From positions 37,899,021-37,963,020 of the forward strand of contig NC_058193.1 in the NCBI RefSeq assembly GCF_907165205.1: a DNA stretch of 64,000 nt, given 5' to 3'. The notes beneath the pieces were generated by a model, which saw only the letters and a list, made by a program, of their open reading frames with translations, searched no databases and had not been told where the DNA came from. Position numbers and translations under genes: made by a program. Positions 47,601-58,807 of this stretch are shown here, in pieces (positions within the stretch are counted from its first letter, which is position 1; each line of letters starts with the position of its first letter). This DNA comes from Coccinella septempunctata (taxonomy: Eukaryota; Arthropoda; Insecta; Coleoptera; Coccinellidae).

Positions 47601-50600
47601 TGGAGTATAGTAGCGAATGATGGAAATGCCCCCATAGAGGCAATGTATGGAGAGGAGGTTTATATCAGTGGTTGTTTGAAAAAAAACTACTTTGAAACTT
47701 ATTCTTATTTGAAGGAGGAAATAAAATCACAACTCTTCTAGTGATAAATCTTGAAATTCCATCAAGCTCGGCACAATCTTGTGGTCTTGATGAATTTTCT
47801 AGTGAGCTCATCTTTTTCAGAATTTTTTGAAGTTCAACTTTCGAGTCGCGTATCTCCCAAAAAAATAATCGGTTATCTAAATGTGATATATACTCTAAAA
47901 GAGCAACTCTTCTAGTAGTAAATCTCGAAATTTCATCGACCTTGGTACACCCTTTCGGGCTTCACGAATTTTCAACTGTCGAGACGTTTATCTCACAGAA
48001 ATGAAAGAAAAACCTAAGGGTATAATGGTGCCTTACCTTGGGTATATCGGAACGGTCGGTTCCTGAGCCTCCGTCTTGATCATGCTCTGAGAAACGGCCG
48101 CCATATGCTGCTGCGACAACGACGTCTCCTGCTGATACCTCTGCTCCTGCTGCTCGCCGATGCCCCCATAGCTGTACAAATTCTGCGAGGAGGAAATCCT
48201 CTGCGGCAGAGGCTGCTGTACACACTGATTCGGTTCGTAGCGTTCGAAGGCCGTCGGAGTGCCGGTGCCCGGATCGTACGGCCTGTGACTCGTCGAGTTC
48301 ATCAGTCCCGAGTCGTACGGCCTCATTATGTCGTTGGAATACGTAACTATAGGCCTGGCCACCGTCGAACCCGTCATGGAATCGTTCATGTCCGCGTACG
48401 CCCGCTCCCTGTGGTACATATCCTCGGACGAGGGATGGTGGTAGGGCGACCTCTGAGCCATGTGGTTCTCCAGGTTATACGGAGATTGCTGGTTGTGGTG
48501 CGGCCCTACAGGGTGCGATAACTGGTGCGGGTTGTTCCTGGAGTTCGAGGCCTCCATACTGGATATGGAAGACGAGTTCGAGTCTTGATTGACGTAGGGC
48601 TCGTAGCCCATCCTCAGACCGGAGGACGGGGAGCAGCAACTGCTCGGGTTTTCCGTTTTGGGGACCAGCAGCTCCGACTGACCCTGCATGCCGCAGCAAC
48701 TGCTGCTGTTCACCTCGCTCTTTGGCACCTTCAGTTCGGGTTTGAGCTGGTTCAGTTCGGAGGAGCTGTAGAACTGGTCGTATGTCTGTTTGGTGGAAGA
48801 GGAGTCTTGGCTGCTCGAGTTGTAGCCCACCGTGTAGCCGGGTTTGATGTCCTCGCTGTTCACCATGGGCTGCTTCTTGGGTTCGAAGGATGTGGAGGAG
48901 AAGTCGTCTGAAAAGAGATGGGCGCCTGATGAAGACATTCGTTTGTGTGTCGAGGGAGGTTTGATACAGTTCCTCCAGGATTTACTGGCTCATGCCAAAT
49001 GCATGTGGCACTGACAATTTGTACCTCACCCAAAGAACGATGATCAATGATCGATATATTGATGATGATGATAAGTTTGGATGAATAACAATGATCTCTG
49101 TAGGAAATCTGGACAGTAACCAAACGTATTGCATGCGGCCAATATGAATTCTTGTCATTTCAACATACAGTGTGGTTCAACGAAAACTTAACACCTCGAT
49201 TTTCCGGCTTTAAAAGATAAAAATATGGAAAATCGCTCGGACCCATCAATTTCTGATTCGAGGGAAACAATTTTTACTCCCTTTGCAACCCCCTAACTGG
49301 GGTGAGCACAACCACATGGTTTTCATTAAGGTTGAGGGGTGTTGTGATAGCTCATGTTGAAGATCCTATCGAGTACTAACTGATCCTGAAAATTCGTTTC
49401 TAAATTTCCATCGATAACGAAATTACAGGTGAAATAGTGAAAGAGTAGGGGAGACTGGGGAGGGTTGATACGTTTTTTGGAATTTTTATTCTGGAAACTG
49501 AATTATATGAAGAAGCAGGACTTTTCTTATATTATATAATTCTTCAATTAATCGTTCAACAAAATAAATATAGAAGTCGCAAAACATAAACATCTTATTC
49601 TGTACAGAACGTTGAACACAAAAACATGCAAACTGTCTCAAGCCTCCCCACATATGGGAGGATTGATACGATGTACTGGGAGAGTAATCGAGAGGATTAT
49701 TCAGCTCAGTAGGTAGGTCAGCAATGATACTGGGTTGCTTTGGTCATATAGGTGTAGAAAAATCAGGAAATTGTCAGTTAGTCACTTCCACACAAGAAAA
49801 GTCGGCCTCGTTAAATACATGGGGATTGTACGATTTTTAAAAATCCCTTTGATATGTTGGATGGTGAAGACGCCTTCATGTAGGCCTATCCAACTAGCTA
49901 CGGAATATTTTTTGAAGATTATACATGTATCAGGCCTCTCCACGACAAATGTCTCAAACCTCCCTGAAAGCAATTTTTAAAGTGATTTATGTTTTCATCT
50001 TATACCCATATATTTTGAAAAGCGAATAAAACTGTAAATTGAGTAGTTTTATGCATATTTCCCAGTGAAATGTTTGTTTATGCCGAAGAATTAATGCATG
50101 ATCATAAAACCCTTAGGTAACTTGAGTAAAAACTTACAATTTCTCACCTCGAAATACTCTTCGTTGAATATTTCACAAACAAACTACTGTTAGCCTTACA
50201 TATTAACGTCACGCAATGCCCTCTGCCAAAGAATAGTGTTCACTAGTATAATACTTTTGAAAACGGCTACAGATCGCGGATATAAGCCTGTATCAAGCCT
50301 CCCCATGTATCAATGCTCCCTAGTCTCCCCTACATTTGTTATTTTTTGTGTATTTGTGTATTTGTGTTTATTGAATGCTGGAAATGGGCACCAAGATAAC
50401 TCAAGATTTCTGGTGCATTTTGACGGCATTTATTAATGATAGGAGTTCGCAAATCAGCCAGTGACTCAAGCTGGGTAGCGTAGATCTTGGATTTCAGGCG
50501 ACCTCATAGAAAAAAGGCCAGTGGAGCCAGATCAGGTGATCCGGGTGGCCACTTAATATGTTTTCCAATACTTACGCGAGAGCTGGACAAATAGCGTTCT

Positions 50601-53600
50601 CCAATAGGTCTAAATAAATTTGGCCAGTGAGATTACCAGGTCAAAAGAAGGGGCCCATTATGTGTTTTCCATAAATACCCTCCCAAACATTTAATTTCTG
50701 GGGAAGCTGAGTATGGAGGTACCTAACGAAATAATCTTGGATTTTCATCTGACCAATACCGACAGTTATGTCGGTTTACAATGCCGTTAAGGTCAAATGA
50801 GCACTCATATTAAAAACAGATATTGAACATGTAGTAAATCATTTCACTAGGACCACTTTACAGAACTGGAGTCGGCGATCGGGATCATCCTGATTCAGTT
50901 CCAATCGTATCTTATAAGCACGAAATTTTATGTTGCTTAAAGCTTCTCATGATTGTTGTGTTCGGAACAGCAAATACATCGGGCAATTTCCTAGTACTAA
51001 AGGTGGGATCCATTGCTACATGACCAAAGACAGCCACGTCCCTCGCTTCGTCTCTTTCATGCACCCTCTTTTTGTTTCCGACTGAACCAGTGGCGTCAAA
51101 TTCGGCAAATTTACACATTGCCTTTCTCACTATTTTCGCTGTTATTTCATTATCGATAGATATTTCTAAGCGAAATTTTAGGGTCAGATAGTACTCGATT
51201 AGGGGTTGAAGTTACGGGGATGGAAATAACGGAAATGCTGTCCCCCTTCGAATCAAAAATTGATGGGTTCTCATCTTCCCTTCAAAGTGGAAAAATCGAG
51301 GTTTTAAGTCTTAGTTGGACCACCTCGTATTCCCCTTTCTGTAGTGAAAATTGGAAATGCCACGGGGGACGCGAGGGGTGCGTTTTTGGGTGGTGGCGGC
51401 GTCATGGACAACAACGGGAAACAAATTAGCGTGGGACCTGGAAACAATCAGTGATACTCACCAAAGTGCGGTGGAGATTTGGAGCTGCCGGACAAATTGG
51501 ATTGATATTTTTGTTCTCGGGCCGCCTGTTTATGGGCCGCCGCAATCGGGCAGCCGGAAAGGCTCCGGTGCGTGTTCCGGTTCGTGCTCACGTGACCCCG
51601 GCCGTTGCATCCCGGCGTGGGGCATTTGAGGATCGTTTCATGCATTGCCAGGACTGAATCACATCAACAGAAGATCATATTGAGTATAACGACTGACTCA
51701 AATCAAACAAAGAATCATTTCAATTTTTTAACTTTTTTTATTTTTAATTTTTTTTTAACGGGGAGGAGAATTCGAGGGTAGAGAGTCTGGAAATGGATGA
51801 TGCATCTTGATCGGGTATTATACTCAATGTGATTTATACTGTAGAGGTGATTCATGAATCTTACGTGCGATATTAAGCAGTGGTATTGAAGCCATTACAA
51901 AGCTGAACAAAAAATAATGCTCTCTACCCCGTGAAAAAAAGCCAAAAAAAGCGAAAATAAGCAAAATACTATTAATAATTATAAATGGAGGCCATCTTCT
52001 TTAAAGCTTTCAGAATTTTCCGAAGAAAACTCAATGATTAGATGAGTTCTTTTACCAACAAAATTGTTTTACCACAGGGTTGAAAATCAATGAGTTAACT
52101 CATCAGATTTCATCCCTTTCCCAAAAAAATTATTTCAAGCACTTAAAAATGAAAAATAAAAATGGGTATTTAAAATTTAATGCGTCTCATGTGGATTGCA
52201 CCAGTTGACAACATCGACTGAAATATGCCTTGATAATAAAGGACAACAAATAAATTATCTTGATGAGATAGACAAAGATGGCTGTCTATGAAGTCTGCGA
52301 CGAACAAGGAAGGTCGTAAAATTTTATGGGATTTTTCTGGCCGGTTGCGGTTGAAGCTCGCCACTGTTATTTTATAAACAATCTGATGGGACATTGTTCT
52401 TTTCATTGTCTTGTATGCGCTGTTGCCAAATCGTAAACTCCGCACAAAGCGATTTAAATTTTAAAACCCTATATTTGAAGGATGATTTTGAATAGTTTCC
52501 GCGTGAATTTGAAAAAATCATGAATGAAACTCATGATTATTCAGTTTAAACTTGCATATGCAGTGATAACCCAAATTGAGGAGAATTCCCCATTGCTCAC
52601 TATTCTCGAACGTTTGACGATAATTTCTCTATGGAAATACCAAATTATCGATGATTTTCTCATCAAAAAGTTTTCCCCTTGCAGTTTTTTCGATCAATAA
52701 TCATAGTGTTGTAAGTTATCCGGAAAATTCCAAAGCATCATCGTAAAAATAAATTAATTTACAGCGGTGACTGAAGATTTGTTCTAAATTCTTCAACACA
52801 GTCAATACTGGCTTCTTCGATGTCCAATAAAAAACTTAAAAATACACATCCATTCACGATTTACATTCAAACTCACTTTCTGGTGTTACTTTATCCTTTC
52901 TAGGACATCCGGAAAGACTGTTAAATTCAGATTGTTAAGTTTGGGTTCCGGGACTAATTCAAATTATTCTGTAATTTGCAGATAGTAAAAAAATACATAC
53001 CTTCTGTGATGGGAGTAGAGTCCTGTGACATGACCTTGACCTGTACAACCAGGAGTGGGACATTTCACTCCTTCTGTAAAAGAAATCAACTTGTGAAAAT
53101 TGGTGACATTTTTTCTGTTGGATAAATTGCAGAGCGTCTTTAAGAATGATTTTTCATTTACAAAATCCGATCAAGTCGAAAACTAAATTTGGCTGGGATA
53201 TAACTCCTTCAAAGTTCATACAATATTGGAGTGCCGTCTGGCTGAAATTTTTTTCATTCTATGGTTTTATGTCGATGTCATTCATCACCAAAGATTTCAT
53301 GGGTGCAAATGATAAGGCTCCATTTTCGAGGAGGCAAAACGTAGAATTTCATCATCAGAAAACGTTTTCCATTTGGTATTTCTCTAGAAAGTTTCAACAG
53401 ATTTTAACCAACATTCGAATGAATTGATCATCAAGTAGGATATGGAATTTTGGAAGGTTGATGTCTCATGTCTGATATTTTGACAGCTTAACACGTCAAT
53501 GACAATGAGGTCTGGTGAAATTTTCGATATGATTCAAAGAGTACAAGTGAATTCTTGCAAAACTGATTGAATAGAAGCTGAAAACTAACGTATAAGTTTT

Positions 53601-56600
53601 GAAAATCAATCTTCAAAATCCCAAAGCCTTCTAAACGACGATTTTTGCTGAAATATTCCTGTCTGTCAAAATTTCATAGCCTCTTCGAATTTCTATGGAA
53701 GCTCGACGTATTAATCCGTCGATTTGACGTACCAACCGTGAAAAAAAAACAACTCCCAACTTTTCAAATTACGTGTTTAGTCCTGCGTCTCGACGACGCT
53801 ATATTTAAGAGAAAATAGGGGTGGGTACGGATCGGAACGCCGGACGAATAAAGGGTTCTCTCGAAAGGCACACCTATACGATCCCATTTTTTTTTCTCGA
53901 ACATCCAAAATGTCCGACTCCGAATTCCGGAACACGTTTCCCGTGGCCCGAGCCGTACGCCGAGAGAGGACGGACGAAAGGACGAAATAAAGTTTCAGCT
54001 TGCGCGCGAACTTTCCCGGAGTTTCCGGAGCAATAAAACCCCGCCCTGCAGGTCGATTAGCCTATCCTGCAATAACGGGTGGAGACTCGGGAGAAAAATA
54101 TTTTTTTTCGAAAAAAAGAACCGCATCTGTGAGTGGAGGGCGCTGCGGGTGCGCGCAGACGGTCACCGCACCTGCGGAGTAGGCGCCGGCTCCGGAGGCC
54201 ACCCACTCCAAGGCGGAGGCGGTAGCCGGACGACGTCGTCGACGCGTCGGAAAAAAAAGCACGGACGCCCGTATCGAACGGTCATCGCGGAGGAAAGGTG
54301 GGCGTGAGGAGTTTCGGCGAGAATTTTCGATTTACGCCCTTTTTGGTACACGGGATTCAATTTAGGGGGGATGCGTCTTTCTGGTGGTGAGAAAACAGCC
54401 ATTTTTACAACGTTCTTGACTGCTACCAAGATATAGTACTTCAGATGTTAGGCTGGCAAGCTAAGAGGTCAGTGTTCTCAGGCTGATGCACCTTAAAAAA
54501 CCATAATAAAATGAATTTCACAAAGACCAAGGCCAAAAACACTTATCTTTGCTCTATGCGTCGAATCGGTACTACTCAGCCCTGTCTGTGATCGTTGCTA
54601 ACTTCACTGACATTGACTTGTTCACATTTGCAATTGGTAAATGCCAAAAATCTTGAATTTCAGAAGCCTTTTCTTCTTATTTCCGATCTGACTACTATTC
54701 TTACTCGATGCTCACTCACTTCGTATATAACGATACCTTTTTACTTCATCCCTCCATATTCTATGGATAACCATATCAATTTAGGGTACAGAAAATCTTT
54801 TCGACTTGAGTATATTATTCGATGTTACATGTCCAAACTCTACCATTGATATTAATTTATGTACCAATGCTTTGCGCATCCAGAATAAGTATTCAATGAA
54901 TTTTCTGCTGGTGGTATCTCATATTGCAGTTGCTGTTGAGTAAAACTTTTCATTGTCTTATTCTGCCTGTTGGAAATCACGAAAGTGGTTCTGTATTTCC
55001 TTATGGAAGTTGCTCAGCTTGTCTTTGTCCTTTAATGTACCAATGTTTTGCATCAGCAGAGCAGTTCATCCAATTCATCACTCACAGCATCTCTGTCAGT
55101 TTTTGGTTAATTGTGTCTCATTCTTTATGACTTAAAAGTCTTTTGAATCAATATTTTTTTCAAGGATGCATCAAGCTGCTTAGCTTCCCCCTACTCAGAA
55201 GACAATCAACAATATTGTATCTACATGTTCCTCGAAATATCGCAGAAAAACATCATATTGAAGGTACATATTTAGAATATGTGGCTGGTACTCGATCACA
55301 AAATGAAAAATTCAATTCGTAATGTTTCAGTATTATAATAGCATCTTCAGGTGACTGCAGGTAAACCTAAGTTGACTCCACGACCAAAATACAAGTATTC
55401 ATTACTTGATTCTGCCCCTTTAAAGTGCTGTAGAGTACTCATAATATCAGCGTATATACATAATTAAAATTCAAACTATAATAATGAATAAGGGACTAAA
55501 CAGAATAAAAACGAAGATGAGCCAAATGAAGAAATGGTAATTAGAACAACATTCGCAATAGGAGACGTCGTTGGACTTTGAAAATCAAGTTCAAGTTCCA
55601 ACATTGGGAAATTTACCCATTCCCCACTTTATCAACAACTCCCATTAAAAAGTTGAACTTCCAGGAGTAACTTTTTTGAACGCAGCGATGACCAAGTTGA
55701 AGCACAACTTTTAAGACTTCTGGAATAGTTTGTCTGGTTTGTTTCGGTAGTAGACAGCCTATGAATGGAGGTCACCCACTTATTTTCGAAAAGTTTTCTT
55801 TCCAGAAATTTCAAGGTATCATTCATAGCGAAAAGATTGATGAAAAAAATAAATTTTTGGGAGTTTTTCGTTTTTTTACCGTTTTGTGAGTTTGCCAGGG
55901 ACTTCAAATTCCCCCGTAAAGTTTGACAACGTTGAGATCTCGTCTTGGAACCTAGTCACGTTATCCTTAAAACGGCTTATAACTTGTTACAAATAAAGCC
56001 GCGTCGTAATGCTGAAGACGTTGTGGCGACGATGAAACAGGTGACAGCTACGTGTTTCATAATTTATTGCGCCATTGGTTACTGTGGTTTCATAATTTAT
56101 TGGGGCTAGATCTGAGGTTATACAGCGTTTAGGGTTTGACGTGAAGACTTCCTCCATTATATTTTTATTTTCGGAGGTGCAGCACATTTTATTAATGGGG
56201 GGTATTATTACGTCGATCCTGCTAGGAGAGGACGAATTTTCCAGTTAAAATCCTTATTTTTAATAATCCTTGGAATCGACGATGAAAAAAATTATTGTCG
56301 CTTTAGAATTTTACTGTTTAAGTTCTGAGGAATGTGCCTACTTTCAAAAACGCTCGAAAAATTGGAAATGTATAATATTTTTTGGCTGCATATTGAATTG
56401 AATAAATCATCTTTGCAATAAAATTGCTGAAACAAAAATTGGGGGACACTTTACAGATGTTTATGTTCAGGTCATTTTTTTCAATATTTTATTTTTCATT
56501 TTCAGACTTTGAGATCTGTCGATTGAAGTTAGGTTTCAATGTGATAGTTATCGAATGATTCAAATCAAATTTCAAGACATCGTTTTCTCAAACAAGGGAA

Positions 56601-58704
56601 TTTCAAGCCAGATGGATATAATTTGAGATATTTGCTTCAATTTATTGTCTACGATTCAAAATTTCTTGCACAGTATGTTAGGTTACGTTAGGTTGGCTTA
56701 GTTTAGGTTAGGTTAGGTTTGGTAACTTTAGGCTGGGTTAGTTTGGGTTAGGTTAGGTTTGGTTACGTTAGGCTGGGTTAGTTTAGGTTAGGTTAGGTTT
56801 GGTTACGTTAGGCTGGGTTAGTTTAGGTTAGGTTAGGTTTGGTTACGTTAGGCTGGGTTAGTTTAGGTAAGTTACCATTAGTTTTCCAAGAAAAGCCTTG
56901 AAGGGAGAGAAATTTACGCTATACGTGATAGAAAAACACGTGTGATGGATCAAAATCTCATTTTTGAGGAAATCGTACACCTAATCAGTTTTAAAATCTT
57001 CTGAAATGTGCATTTTAGCAATTTCAAGAAAATACGCTAGTGACCCTCGACTCACACCATGGTATATAATGAGTTCTTATTATTTTGATAGAAGAAAGAG
57101 ACGCTTTGACTGTCAAGAACATACAGGTATACTCGAGAGTAAAAGATTCAGAATATTGATATGAGGGCTTGTGAAATACTCATACGCAGATTTGTGAATG
57201 ATTTTAAAGAGATCTTTATGCTAAATGCTACGGAAAATTCTAAAAATAATTCCCCATTTCAGAAACTTTTCTTATCAAAATTCACGAGAACCTTCACAAC
57301 TATATTTCAGAGCCAGGTGTTAGTTTTTAAGTCTATTGGATCAGTTCTTTCGGAAATATCGGGGAAAACATTGTAGTGAAGGGCTAGATTTGACTTCGAT
57401 CCTAACCAAACGAATCTACGATTACATTTCTAGACAAAACCCACCAGCAATTTCAAAAATACTCCCGAACATCCCCGTCCGAACCTCCGGACCGCAAATT
57501 CAACATTCCTCATCCACCCCAATCGCAAAAACTCCCCCCTAATTCCGATAAACATTCGCGAAACAAATTACGCTCACCTCTTCCGATGCTGTTCGGCGAC
57601 CAGGCTCCCCCTGCAACCGTCAAGGCCTTCCCGGCGGGGTTGCTCGTCGAAGATCCGCTAACGGCGGTCGCCCTCCCTTCTTTCTGATTCTCCTGCAACG
57701 CGGCGGTGGTGGTCGCCCTAGATCCCAGGGTGGCTGGCTGAAGAATCGTGTACTGCTTGTTGGCACCCTCCGGCGATTTCGTCGACGTGGTCTCCAACTC
57801 TGCCGGCTTCAAGACCGGTACTTTGCCCTCGTTGCTCGGCGATGGTACCCCCATGGCTTCCGGATACCCCACGAAAGTGGCCTCCGCTGGAAAGGGCCCT
57901 AGATTGACAAGGTTGCTGCCTTTGGTCGCGTGGGGAGGTCGAAACGCCGAGGTAGAGGAGAAGGGTGAAGACTGCGTGGTCTTGACCAAACCCTCGAAGG
58001 TCTTCGGGTTCAAATCTTCGCCCTCCTTATCCGATTTTGGCTTTGCGTCGTTCCTAACTTCATTCTTCTCGGATGCAGATTCCGACATGTCTATCTCAAG
58101 CTCGTTGGACGAATCGTCCACCAACTCGTTGAAATCTGGAGGTTTGTAACAGTCGCTGTCGCTCCTGATCTTCTTTTCCACCCTACCCTTTCCACCCTTA
58201 TCCCCAAGTTCCTCCTCATGTTGATCCCTCAAAGTAATCACGTCTTTCAGGGAGGAAGTGTTGTCTGAGCTGCTGTTTGACGTAGAAGACGGGGACATCT
58301 TAACGTTGGCCTTGTTCTCATCGAAGAGGTTCTCAAAAGCTGGCTCTTCCTGTTTGACGTACGAGGATCCTCTAGGTCCAGGCCAGCTACCCGACAAATT
58401 CTTCAGAGCAGCCTCCGTCTCCCTTATCAGGTTCTCGTCGGCCACGCTCTCGTCGGTCGATGAGTTTTGCGAGGGTACCTTCTGGAGTTTCTTCGCGGGG
58501 CTGTTGGCGGAAGACGCTGGGAGGGCCCTCTTTTTCTGCGGGAGTATGAGGGGTTTCAGGCATTCGTCGTCCAGCTTTTTCCTGCGCTTGTCTTCGATCT
58601 GGTCTTGTTTCAGCGGGGACTTGACGGTCGTGGACATGTTGAAGAGGTTTCCCGGTTCTATCTTCCTTTTCTTCACTTGCGCCAGTGGATATTGCCGGTT
58701 CGAC
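35688..58704 (-). CDS. MYT1: MYT1/MYT1L/ST18-family C2HC zinc-finger transcription factor (5' end open)
   Basis: Minus-strand exons: 58704-57578, 53073-53001, 52917-52877, 51653-51462, 48907-48037, 46425-46248, 44843-44698, 42791-42541, 40641-40392, 40330-40136, 39032-38970, 38562-38291, 37700-37549, 35957-35688. Phases agree at every junction and give 1359 codons plus stop. Five C2HC fingers: CPTPGCTGQGHVTGLYSHHR, CPTPGCNGRGHVSTNRNTHR, CPTPGCDGSGHVTGNYSSHR, CPIPGCDGSGHATGKFLSHR and CPTPGCDGTGHINGSFLTHR, each followed by S(L/A)SGCP. The central MYT1 domain contains PMYQYEQ, LDLSISRL and EPVDFSTANEPVNFSG. A Pro/Gly/Tyr-rich segment, a C-terminal coiled coil (SELQRENARVESQMIRL) and a conserved end, EQNFDSYL-like, follow. 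The family acts in neural differentiation, usually as a repressor of non-neuronal genes. The first exon starts mid-codon; its first Met is residue 23, so an upstream 5' exon exists beyond 58704. Confidence 0.95.
36292..36410. repeat. cluster of CATAGACATAGAG palindromes
   Basis: CATAGACATAGAG and its reverse complement CTCTATGTCTATG alternate at least six times in about 120 bp, directly before an inverted-repeat element. Related CATAGAC..GTCTATG palindromes recur at about 38128-38232 in the same gene. Confidence 0.7.
36417..36884. mobile_element. miniature inverted-repeat element, AGCCATATTTT ends
   Basis: 468 bp with inverted ends AGCCATATTTTGGCGATTAAG and (reversed) AGCCATATTTTCGCGATTAAG, each continuing into shorter ..GCGTCTTAA.. 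repeats and a TGACGTCA-like core. No transposase frame. It lies in the last intron of the MYT1-family gene. Confidence 0.7.
39202..40064. mobile_element. 863 bp near-perfect palindrome with CAGGGTGGTCC ends
   Basis: The element starts CAGGGTGGTCCAGATCGTAA and ends with its complement, flanked by TA. The arms are about 420 bp and mirror almost base for base through GTGGCGTCCGTACTGCAGCG and CGAGGCACCGTTTCCGGTT, leaving only a short centre near 39633. No protein is encoded; frames on each arm are mirror shadows. It interrupts the intron between finger exons at 39032 and 40136. A second, damaged copy is at 46598-47604. Confidence 0.88.
40739..41781. repeat. four-copy tandem array of a 203 bp palindromic MITE, 215 bp period
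   Basis: Copies: 40739-40941, 40954-41351 (interrupted by an insert), 41364-41566, 41579-41781. Each begins CAGTGACTCTAA.GAGACAG and ends TAGAGTCACTG, with inner inverted repeats ACAGTGGCGACAATTG and AAGAATATGGCGGATTTG. A 12 bp spacer of the type TACGACTAAATA separates neighbours. After removing the insert the period is exactly 215 bp each time. The short fixed spacer indicates tandem duplication of element plus flank. It lies in the intron between exons 40641 and 42541. Confidence 0.88.
40966..41157. mobile_element. MITE nested in array copy 2
   Basis: 192 bp beginning AGCCCGTTTGCAACAGCCGA and ending with CGGCTGTTACAAACGGGCT, inserted with the duplication TAA (40963-40965 and 41158-41160). 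It carries repeated GAGAATTCTC palindromes at both ends. It is absent from the other three array copies, so it inserted in this copy during or after array formation. Confidence 0.85.
41782..42420. other. unclassified intronic block, possibly repeat-derived
   Basis: GCCATCTG and CAAATGTGTTTT occur both near 41800 and near 42370, hinting at an old element. The plus-strand frame 41975-42286 (103 codons) has no motif I recognise. Confidence 0.25.
43540..44330 (+). mobile_element. Jockey-type non-LTR reverse transcriptase fragment, antisense in a MYT1-gene intron
   Basis: The frame contains reverse-transcriptase blocks in order: MDLSAAFETVW, NKGVPQGSVLA, FNLYLRDIP and YADDIALAF with the catalytic DD. 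A +1 frame change near 43992 continues with NPNKTEV, FNSKYLGDKLDFSLNFK and, after a stop, AGTSWGAAATTLR. That is the thumb-to-C-terminal order of Jockey-like elements. It lacks endonuclease and ORF1 and has frameshifts and stops, so it is dead. Confidence 0.85.
45240..46136 (+). mobile_element. non-LTR retrotransposon 3' fragment (reverse transcriptase C-terminal part)
   Basis: From about 45350 the frame reads LNIDKTKILV, then FKYFSFINTKANLD, then TKTAVYKAVVLPTLLYGSES, then LRQIMHIRW. After stops near 45780 it ends with LHQSLKSVNANHSWEQLALD and a Cys-His end, CPECGRIYRLRLGLFSDRRA. This is the typical tail of a separate LINE lineage, distinct from the Jockey-like piece at 43540. Several stops show it is inactive. 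Confidence 0.85.
46598..47604. mobile_element. second copy of the CAGGGTGGTCC palindromic element, interrupted
   Basis: Both arms match 39202-40064 (GGTGGTCCAAATCGTAACCA at the left; TACGATCTGGAG at the right). The terminal bases are lost at both ends. The centre holds a foreign block at about 47015-47165 from the CAGGGTGAGTCTTTGACT family. It is in the intron between exons 46425 and 48037. Confidence 0.85.
47015..47165. mobile_element. nested fragment of the CAGGGTGAGTCTTTGACT family
   Basis: Contains CTGATTCGGCCCTGATGAAA and AATAACTAGCTAAATCT, matching the interiors of copies at 18107 and 58808. It replaces the centre of the palindrome that surrounds it. Confidence 0.7.
49165..51330 (-). 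mobile_element. decayed IS630/mariner-related DNA transposon
   Basis: The inverted ends read GTGTGGTTCAACGAAAACTT and (reversed) GAGGTGGTCCAACTAAGACT, both continuing to CACCTCGATTTT or AACCTCGATTTT. On the minus strand, 51130-50420 contains transposase pieces in order: a helix-turn-helix-like VFAVPNTTIMR, NGIVNRHN, YWSDENP and KWPPGSPDLAPLAFF followed by GRLKSKIYATQ. These are hallmarks of the DDE transposase found in many insect mariner-like elements. Multiple stops and frame changes make it inactive. A further element is nested at 49447-50332. Confidence 0.8.
49447..50332. mobile_element. nested element with TAGGGGAGACT inverted ends
   Basis: 886 bp starting TAGGGGAGACTGGGGAGGGT and ending with AATGCTCCCTAGTCTCCCCTA. 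Inner repeats such as CCTCCCCA..TATG and GTATCAAGCCTCCCCATGTA recur in both orientations. No coding motif is seen. It interrupts the DNA transposon at 49165-51330. Confidence 0.75.
52364..52600 (-). repeat. dispersed repeat, inverted relative to 63160-63395
   Basis: About 235 bp here, in reverse, matches 63160-63395 with high identity: CATTGTCTTGTATGCGCTGT, AAACTCCGCACAAAGCGATT and AAACTTGCATATGCAGTGAT. Neither copy encodes a recognisable protein. The family is not identified. Confidence 0.8.
53800..54330. promoter_or_regulatory. GC- and CpG-rich island in the first mapped intron of the MYT1-family gene
   Basis: A sharp rise in GC and CpG in otherwise AT-rich sequence, with many CGCG and GCGGAGG-like strings. 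On the minus strand an ATG at 54289 opens a 45-codon frame ending at a plausible donor, CAG|GTGCGG. Its phase does not fit the next exon (53073), so it is not a coding first exon of this model. An internal promoter or a noncoding alternative first exon is possible. Confidence 0.35.
54340..56660. other. large-intron sequence, no feature recognised
   Basis: AT-rich intron of the MYT1-family gene. Several short frames exist but none carries a motif I know. It is probably old transposon debris and unconstrained intron. Confidence 0.4.
56680..56870. repeat. TTAGG-like minisatellite
   Basis: Four degenerate units of about 50 bp, built from GGTTAGGTTAGGTTTGGTTA and CGTTAGGCTGGGTTAGTTTA, lie in the intron at 53074-57577. 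The core matches the insect telomere unit TTAGG, but it is embedded in unique sequence, so it is interstitial. Confidence 0.85.
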
Positions 58705-58807
58705 CTGGAAATTAAGAAGGAATTAATTTCAAATTGCCAAAAGCAACTTGTTTTTTCTGAATATTTGAGTGTTTATGAGGCTAAGACTAACATTCCTGTC
58801 TTTTACA

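Noticed and set aside
48105..48911. Plus-strand frames of 138 and 128 codons
   Set aside because: Shadows of the long MYT1-family exon at 48907-48037; arginine/valine-rich composition typical of antisense reading.
54163..54429. Minus-strand ATG frame as an alternative coding first exon of the MYT1-family gene
   Set aside because: Its donor leaves phase 0, whereas the next exon needs phase 1; joining would give an early stop.
56680..56870. TTAGG-like repeats as a chromosome end
   Set aside because: Unique genic sequence continues on both sides, so it is interstitial.
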